From positions 1 to 25,945 of the forward strand of contig UQGS01000028.1 of NCBI GenBank assembly GCA_900540685.1: DNA of 25,945 nucleotides. Direction: 5' to 3'. This DNA is from an uncultured Catenibacterium sp. (GTDB taxonomy: Bacteria > Bacillota_I > Bacilli_A > Erysipelotrichales > Coprobacillaceae). Positions 21,888-25,945 of the stretch are shown here, piece after piece. The notes under the pieces are model-generated. The model was given only the letters and a program-made list of their open reading frames with translations. It did not search any database and had not been told where the DNA came from. The translations under genes were made by a program, and so were the position numbers. Position 1 is the stretch's first letter; the number at the start of each line of letters is the position of its first letter.

Positions 21888-23288
21888 TTATAATCCTTTT
21901 TCAGTTAATTCTCTTGCAACATCATCTTTGATAGTTACGCCTTCTGCTTCAAGTCTTGCGATAGTATCTGCAAATTGAGGAAGGTATTTCTTATGAGCGA
22001 TTAATAATTCATCCATAATACGTTTAGCTTTTGTACCAGCTACAATCTGTGGGTTGATTGTGAAAGCCTGTAATAAAGTTCCATAATCACCTGTTACAGC
22101 AGCTTCTTCAACACATAATTCCATGTTCTTCATGCACTGTACCCAGCCTCTTTCTGCTGGTTCTAATGGACCAAAAGCGATTGGACGTGCACCAGTATTT
22201 CCAATATAAGAAGATACTTCTACAGCGCAATCAACTGGAAGATCAGGTACTGCACCGTTGTTTCTAGTTGTGACAACGATATGACTTAACTTATTTGCAT
22301 AAATAGATGCAATTGTTTCACAAGCTGCATCACTATAGTGTGCCCCACCACGTTTAGCAAGCTGTTCTGGCTTATGATCTAAGTTAGGATCCTTATATAA
22401 TTCAAATAATTCATGTTCAGTCTGCTGTACCTGCTGACCTCTTGTACCAACATTAGGATCGTTATATTCCTTTAAGCCGTGGGCCAACATTTCTTCTTCA
22501 CGATAGTAATATCTATGATATCCACAAGGAATCATATTCATACGTAATAACTGTTCTTTAAAGAATGGGATATCATGAATATTAGCTGGGATACCCATAT
22601 CTTTACCTTCATACATCGCATTAATGATGTCTTTAGTCACTTCATGACCATGTTCATCAAATACTTTATGCCAATGGAAATGGTTTAAACCTGCAAACTT
22701 ATAAGTTAACTGATCCAATGTTTTTCCAATTGTTTTTGGTTCATCCATCATAGCACCTACTGGTACGTTACATAAACCAATAACCTTATCCCATTTACCA
22801 TATTTCATAACTGATTCAGTGACCATTCCACTTGGGTTAGTGAAGTTGATCAACCATGCATCAGGACATAATTCCTTCATATCTTCTACGATACTTAAGA
22901 TAACTGGAATAGTACGTAATGCCTTAAACATTCCACCTGCACCATTTGTTTCCTGACCTAACATACCATAAGAGAATGGAATTCTTTCATCCTTGATACG
23001 TGCATTTAATAAACCTACTCTGAACTGTGTAGTAACGAAGTCAGCATCTGGCAATGCTTCTCTACGATCTAGTGTCAAATGTACTTTTACATCATAAGGA
23101 GATGCATCCCACATTCTCTGTGCCATCTTTCCTACGATTTCAAGTTTTTCTTTACCATCTTCGATATCACATAGCCAGATTTCTCTGATTGGTAATTCAT
23201 CATATCTCTTGATGAAACCTTCCATTAATTCTGGTGTATAGCTGCTGCCTCCACCAATAGTAACGATTTTTACGCCTTCTTTATTCAT
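21888..23288 (-). CDS. GH4 family 6-phospho-glucosidase
   Basis: 466 residues of glycoside hydrolase family 4, which uses NAD+ and Mn2+ in an oxidation-elimination mechanism. The Rossmann motif VTIGGGSSYTPELMEG is at 9-24. GQETNGAGGMFKALRTIP and INFTNPSGMVTE follow. The metal-binding C173 is in GLCNVPVG and H203 in GLNHFHW. These features resemble 6-phospho-beta-glucosidases (LicH/CelF type), which cleave cellobiose- or lichenan-derived phosphodisaccharides made by a PTS, but family 4 also includes alpha-specific members, so the linkage is not certain. No PTS genes are in the window. The start has AAGGAGG 10 bases upstream. Own -10 box, a near-consensus cre site and candidate RpiR dyads lie upstream. 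Confidence 0.9.
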   Translation of the reverse strand: MNKEGVKIVTIGGGSSYTPELMEGFIKRYDELPIREIWLCDIEDGKEKLEIVGKMAQRMWDASPYDVKVHLTLDRREALPDADFVTTQFRVGLLNARIKDERIPFSYGMLGQETNGAGGMFKALRTIPVILSIVEDMKELCPDAWLINFTNPSGMVTESVMKYGKWDKVIGLCNVPVGAMMDEPKTIGKTLDQLTYKFAGLNHFHWHKVFDEHGHEVTKDIINAMYEGKDMGIPANIHDIPFFKEQLLRMNMIPCGYHRYYYREEEMLAHGLKEYNDPNVGTRGQQVQQTEHELFELYKDPNLDHKPEQLAKRGGAHYSDAACETIASIYANKLSHIVVTTRNNGAVPDLPVDCAVEVSSYIGNTGARPIAFGPLEPAERGWVQCMKNMELCVEEAAVTGDYGTLLQAFTINPQIVAGTKAKRIMDELLIAHKKYLPQFADTIARLEAEGVTIKDDVARELTEKGL

Positions 23289-23314
23289 TGTTGCGTTCCT
23301 CCTTAGACAAGACT

Positions 23315-23320
23315 ATTATA
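23315..23320 (-). promoter_or_regulatory. -10 box of the GH4 gene
   Basis: TATAAT on the minus strand, 26 bases before the GH4 start codon. No good -35 lies 16-18 bases upstream (T-rich sequence), so the promoter probably needs an activator or is weak when not induced. Confidence 0.6.
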
Positions 23321-23348
23321 CGTAAAAAGAAAAAGGAAAACATAAAAT

Positions 23349-23362
23349 TGTAAGCGAAAACA
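23349..23362 (+). promoter_or_regulatory. cre site (CcpA binding) upstream of the GH4 gene
   Basis: TGTAAGCGAAAACA matches 13 of 14 positions of TGWNANCGNTNWCA, and 16 of 17 of the longer form WTGNAARCGNWWWCAWW. It lies about 30 bases upstream of the -10 box of the GH4 gene, suggesting glucose repression of beta-glucoside use. CcpA itself is not in the window. Confidence 0.65.
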
Positions 23363-23413
23363 ACAGTGTTCCCTTTTTGTTCCTTATTTCTAAGGATTTT
23401 AGGGAACACTGTT
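23362..23413. repeat. 12-bp inverted repeat holding two AACA(G/C)TGTT dyads
   Basis: AACAGTGTTCCC (23362-23373) and GGGAACACTGTT (23402-23413) are perfect inverted copies separated by 28 bases, which contain a smaller TCCTTA/TAAGGA inverted repeat. Each arm includes its own 9-base dyad AACA(G/C)TGTT, with centres 43 bases apart, about four helical turns. It starts directly after the rpiR stop and can fold as RNA, but the T run after it is poor (GTTTTCG). Tandem operators for the RpiR protein are as likely as a terminator. Confidence 0.65.
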
Positions 23414-24301
23414 CTATTTAATGATTGGATTATCTGTTTTTCTACCATGATCAGTAAAGATGTTTTCACATTCCATGGATGTCACTGTTTTGTTTTCTAA
23501 ATGTTCATCATAGTTGGTATTAAAATAACCTGCATAAAGAACATCTAATAAATAAAGCAAAGAAAGATTAAAAGAGAATGTACCGAGATTATCAACTAAT
23601 TTTTCTCTTGTGGATACATATAAACAGCAATCTGACTGACTAGAAAGTGAGTTAGTTCCATAGGTTGTAATAGTGATAAAAGATAACTTTCTCTCCACTA
23701 ATTTATTGCATATAAAGAGACATTTTGAAGTTTCACCTGAATAGCTGATCAAAATAAACAAAGTGTTACTACTACAATAACAGGCTTCATAAAAGGCTTC
23801 ATCAGTACTAACAAAAATTTCTACCTTCTTCCCGATTTTCATCATCTTTTCTTTAAATGTATAGGCAATGCCCTTCTGTGCACCTGATACCACAATCGCA
23901 ATGGATTCTTTCTTTTCAATGCGGTTAATCGCTTCTTGAAGCGTATCATGATTGAGTAAAGAAATAGTATCCTGTAATGTCTCGTCATAAAGTAATCCTA
24001 CTTTATTCGCAATGACGATATTCTTATCATTTTGTGAGAATGGTCTATTACTATCTATTTCCTGAAAGTGTGTGGATAAGTATCGTATTTCTTCTAAATA
24101 TTGTTTCTTGAAGTCATTAAATCCTTCAAATCCTAGTTTCTGTACAAAACGAACAACGGATGAAGGCGCAAGAAATACTTCCTTTGCGACAGTTCTTACT
24201 GTCGCATTTTCTAATAGTATTCCCTGTTCAATCAGATACTGTCCTAATCGTTTTTCGTTTGGATTATTGGGGATTTTTTCTAAAGATTCTTTGATTAACA
24301 T
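23414..24301 (-). CDS. MurR/RpiR-family transcriptional regulator
   Basis: 295 residues. The N-terminal helix-turn-helix domain (about 1-77) contains RTVAKEVFLAPSSVVRFVQKLGFEGFNDFK, the classic RpiR motif. The C-terminal SIS sugar-phosphate-binding domain (about 105-235) contains SIAIVVSGAQKGIAYTFKEKM and the phosphate-binding ILISYSGETSKCL. Such proteins respond to sugar phosphates, and the GH4 phospho-glucosidase gene downstream is the natural target. Its ATG overlaps the GNAT gene by 7 bases (ATGTTAA) and there is no clear ribosome site, so translation is probably coupled. Repressor or activator role is not evident. Confidence 0.9.
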   Translation of the reverse strand: MLIKESLEKIPNNPNEKRLGQYLIEQGILLENATVRTVAKEVFLAPSSVVRFVQKLGFEGFNDFKKQYLEEIRYLSTHFQEIDSNRPFSQNDKNIVIANKVGLLYDETLQDTISLLNHDTLQEAINRIEKKESIAIVVSGAQKGIAYTFKEKMMKIGKKVEIFVSTDEAFYEACYCSSNTLFILISYSGETSKCLFICNKLVERKLSFITITTYGTNSLSSQSDCCLYVSTREKLVDNLGTFSFNLSLLYLLDVLYAGYFNTNYDEHLENKTVTSMECENIFTDHGRKTDNPIIK

Positions 24302-24825
24302 AGTTCTTTAAAAGGGATGAATGGTGCAGTTGTTTTCTCTAATCTCTTTTCTAGATAAACAACATCCAGCCACCTATCAAACTTATAGCCACATTCATGG
24401 AAATGAGCTGCTTCTTTAAAACCATATTTTTCATGAAAGGCGATACTTGCATCATTTGGATAAGTAATACATCCATAAAGATTCGTAATATTCATTCTCT
24501 TAAGATAGTCAATTAAAGCGTTATAAAGAAGGTGTCCAATTCCTTTATGACGCTTTGAGTCATCGATATAAATAGATAATTCTGCAGAATGATCATAGGC
24601 ACGACGATCATATAAAGTTCCTGCATACGCATAACCTACTACTTCCCCCTCTTCTACTGCGACGAGGTATGGATATTTTTCTAAAGTATGACAGACACGA
24701 TTTGCCATCTCTTTAACTGTCGGTGGTTCTAATTCAAATGTGATAGTTGTATTAAGGACATAAGGTGCATAAATCTTCTGAATAGACACTGCATCCTCTA
24801 TTGTTGCGATTCTAATAGTAATCAT
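24295..24825 (-). CDS. GNAT-family N-acetyltransferase (phosphinothricin acetyltransferase-like)
   Basis: About 176 residues covering the whole GNAT fold. IRIATIEDAVSIQKIYAPYVLNTTITFE is the typical start of PAT/YncA-type enzymes, RHKGIGHLLYNALIDYLKR is the acetyl-CoA-binding motif A, and YPNDASIAFHEKYGFKEAAHFHECGYK and DVVYLEK form the C-terminal part. The acceptor is likely an amino-acid-like compound, by family analogy. Two ATG codons follow AAGGAGG; I prefer 24825 (7 bases away), with 24828 (4 bases away) possible. It is the first gene of the pair with the RpiR-type regulator. Confidence 0.88.
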   Translation of the reverse strand: MITIRIATIEDAVSIQKIYAPYVLNTTITFELEPPTVKEMANRVCHTLEKYPYLVAVEEGEVVGYAYAGTLYDRRAYDHSAELSIYIDDSKRHKGIGHLLYNALIDYLKRMNITNLYGCITYPNDASIAFHEKYGFKEAAHFHECGYKFDRWLDVVYLEKRLEKTTAPFIPFKELC

Positions 24826-24996
24826 CATTGATCCTCCTTTGTATTTATCAATTCTATAATATTTTCAAAAAATTATAAAGTCTAAAACAGTCTATTTAAG
24901 AGTTTTTGTGAAAGCGATTTTCTGTCTGATAATCAGTATTTTTCTTCAATTAACTACTGATTTTCAAAAATGAATTTATGGTAAAGATAAAGTTAA

Positions 24997-25703
24997 GATT
25001 ATGATTATGCATTACCTCTTGAAGAGAATCCTGCCGTAAATCGTTTTAAAGAAGTCGCAAAGGAATTAGGAGTCGTTATTCCTGTAAGCTTCTATGAGAG
25101 AGATATAGATTGTCTCTTTAATACTGTGGCAATGATTGATGCTGATGGGTGCGTGTTAGGTATTTATAGAAAGACACATATTCCTGATGATCATTTTTAT
25201 CAGGAGAAATTCTACTTCACTCCTGGTGATACAGGTTTTAAAGTGTTTGATACACGTTTTGGTCGTATTGGTGTAGGCATCTGCTGGGATCAGTGGTTTC
25301 CTGAAACAGCAAGATGTATGGCAGTACAGGGGGGGCAGAGATGTTACTCTACCCTACTGCGATTGGCAGTGAACCTATTCTAGATGTGAATAGCAGCAAT
25401 CATTGGAGACGTGTGATGCAGAGTCATGCAGCAGCTAATTTAATGCCTGTCGTGGCTGCAAATCGTATTGGAGTAGAAACAGTTGAACCTTGTAAAGAAA
25501 ATGCCGGACAATCTTCTTCTTTAGATTTTTATGGTTGTTCTTTTATTGCGGATGCAACAGGAGATATTATTGCCTCAGCTAAACAGGAAGAAACAATTCT
25601 TTATGGAGAGTTTGATTTAGATGCATTGAAAGAGGATCGTTTATCTTGGGGATTATTTAGAGATAGACGTCCTGAGATATATGTTGTGATGACAAAGAAA
25701 TAG
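24997..25703 (+). pseudogene. aguB: Decayed N-carbamoylputrescine amidase gene
   Basis: The remnant starts inside the protein at DYDYALPLEENPAVNRFKEV with no start codon (TAA just before) and continues VIDADG-like AMIDADGCVLG, YRKTHIPDDHFYQEKFYF, GVGICWDQWFPETARC, then in another frame GAEMLLYPTAIGSEPILD and the C-terminus GLFRDRRPEIYVV. This is the carbon-nitrogen hydrolase that makes putrescine from N-carbamoylputrescine. About 85 N-terminal residues, including the catalytic Glu of the Glu-Lys-Cys triad, are missing. A seven-G run at 25329-25335 (five expected) shifts the frame. The Lys (in YRKTH) and Cys (in GICWD) codons survive. Sequence identity is otherwise clean, so the loss is recent. 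No agmatine deiminase gene is nearby. Confidence 0.9.
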
Positions 25704-25711
25704 ACTGTTTG

Positions 25712-25737
25712 AGAAGGATGGAAATCCTTCTTTTTTT
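25712..25737 (+). terminator. Terminator after the amidase remnant
   Basis: GAAGGAT and ATCCTTC form a perfect 7-bp stem with loop GGAA, followed by seven T. Confidence 0.9.
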
Positions 25738-25746
25738 ATCTAAAGA

Positions 25747-25801
25747 AACGGCAGAAAACCCTCACCTCGATATAGAATAAAGGTGGGGATTTTCTGCCGT
25801 T
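25747..25801. repeat. Long hairpin, candidate left-end structure of an insertion element
   Basis: Two 21-base arms, AACGGCAGAAAACCCTCACCT and its near-exact inverse ending ATTTTCTGCCGTT, differ at two pairs and enclose a 13-base AT-rich loop. There is no T run on the plus strand. It lies 91 bases before the TnpB-like gene. IS200/IS605 elements have subterminal hairpins in place of inverted ends, so this may be part of the element end; the stem is longer than usual for that, and it could also be a separate repeat. Confidence 0.55.
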
Positions 25802-25892
25802 AATGCATCTGATAGAGAAATTTGGAGTAAGAAATAGTATAATACATATAGGAAACTTCTTTTCCTAAATCTACAGAAAGGAGGCTAAATAT

Positions 25893-25945
25893 ATGTATCT
25901 TACAGTCAAGCAGCAGGTAAAGCATCTGTCCAAGGAAGACTATCG
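25893..25945 (+). CDS. TnpB-like protein of the IS200/IS605 type, 5' end only
   Basis: The ATG has AAAGGAGG 8 bases upstream and opens MYLTVKQQVKHLSKEDY, running off the window. This start is like those of many OrfB/TnpB (IS1341-type) proteins of gut Bacillota, RNA-guided nucleases that help their element persist. Only 17 codons are visible, so the RuvC and zinc-ribbon motifs cannot be checked. No tnpA (Y1 transposase) gene lies upstream in the window. Confidence 0.6.
   Translation, partial: MYLTVKQQVKHLSKEDY

Noticed and set aside
24909..24922. cre-like TGAAAGCGATTTTC upstream of the GNAT gene
   Set aside because: The last two consensus positions are wrong (TC for CA) and it is far from a recognisable promoter; likely chance.

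Overview
The window looks like a chromosomal piece from a low-GC, anaerobic, gut-type member of the Bacillota. The evidence is AT-rich codon use, strong AGGAGG ribosome binding sites, a Firmicutes-type (type II) galT, an oxygen-detoxifying flavodiiron/rubredoxin pair, a GH4 phospho-glucosidase and an RpiR regulator. An Erysipelotrichia-like host is my best guess, but this is inference. No rRNA, CRISPR array or complete prophage is visible.

Layout. 1-283: a tRNA-Ile (cut by the window edge), tRNA-Ile and tRNA-Ala cluster with a terminator. 296-5096 (minus): a lactose-type cluster encoding the two halves of a LacZ-family beta-galactosidase in one frame separated by a single TAA, then a histidine phosphatase and a PatB/MalY-type PLP enzyme. 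5232-6047 (plus): a divergent PocR-domain AraC regulator. 6226-6890 (minus): a RelB/RelE-type toxin-antitoxin pair with a palindrome on its promoter. 7025-12914 (minus): a complete Leloir operon galT-galM-galK-galE plus its LacI/GalR-family regulator, with repeated TTTTA(G/C)TAAAA operators in front of both. 13087-13342 (plus): a second tRNA-Ile/tRNA-Ala pair, identical to the first, with its own promoter. 13401-14106 (minus): deoC.

14162-15658 (minus) is a scar of foreign DNA: a frameshifted DUF3847 gene, an intact lipoprotein gene of unknown function, a 24-bp tandem repeat and a broken small gene resembling conjugative-element proteins. From about 15958 the plus strand carries a PF06541-type membrane protein, then an operon of a flavin reductase-rubredoxin fusion and a flavodiiron protein that also ends in rubredoxin. 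Next comes a zinc/cadmium efflux operon (ArsR/SmtB sensor, stand-alone HMA protein, P1B-type ATPase) behind a perfect TTGACA-17-TATAAT promoter with an overlapping inverted repeat. On the minus strand follow a divergent peptide deformylase, a GH4 6-phospho-glucosidase and a GNAT-rpiR pair. The intergenic region before the GH4 gene has a near-consensus cre site and two copies of an AACA(G/C)TGTT dyad. The right end holds a decayed N-carbamoylputrescine amidase gene, a long hairpin and the start of a TnpB-like gene of the IS200/IS605 type.

Functionally the left half is a galactose-utilisation block: beta-galactosidase releases galactose and the gal operon feeds it to UDP-glucose and glucose-1-phosphate. 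No lactose or galactose transporter is in the window. The right half is stress handling (O2/NO reduction, heavy-metal export) and beta-glucoside use. I see no clear new defence or biosynthetic system. The points most worth checking are the in-frame split beta-galactosidase, the double-rubredoxin pair, the split metal exporter with a one-site zinc sensor, and the unknown lipoprotein inside the decayed element.
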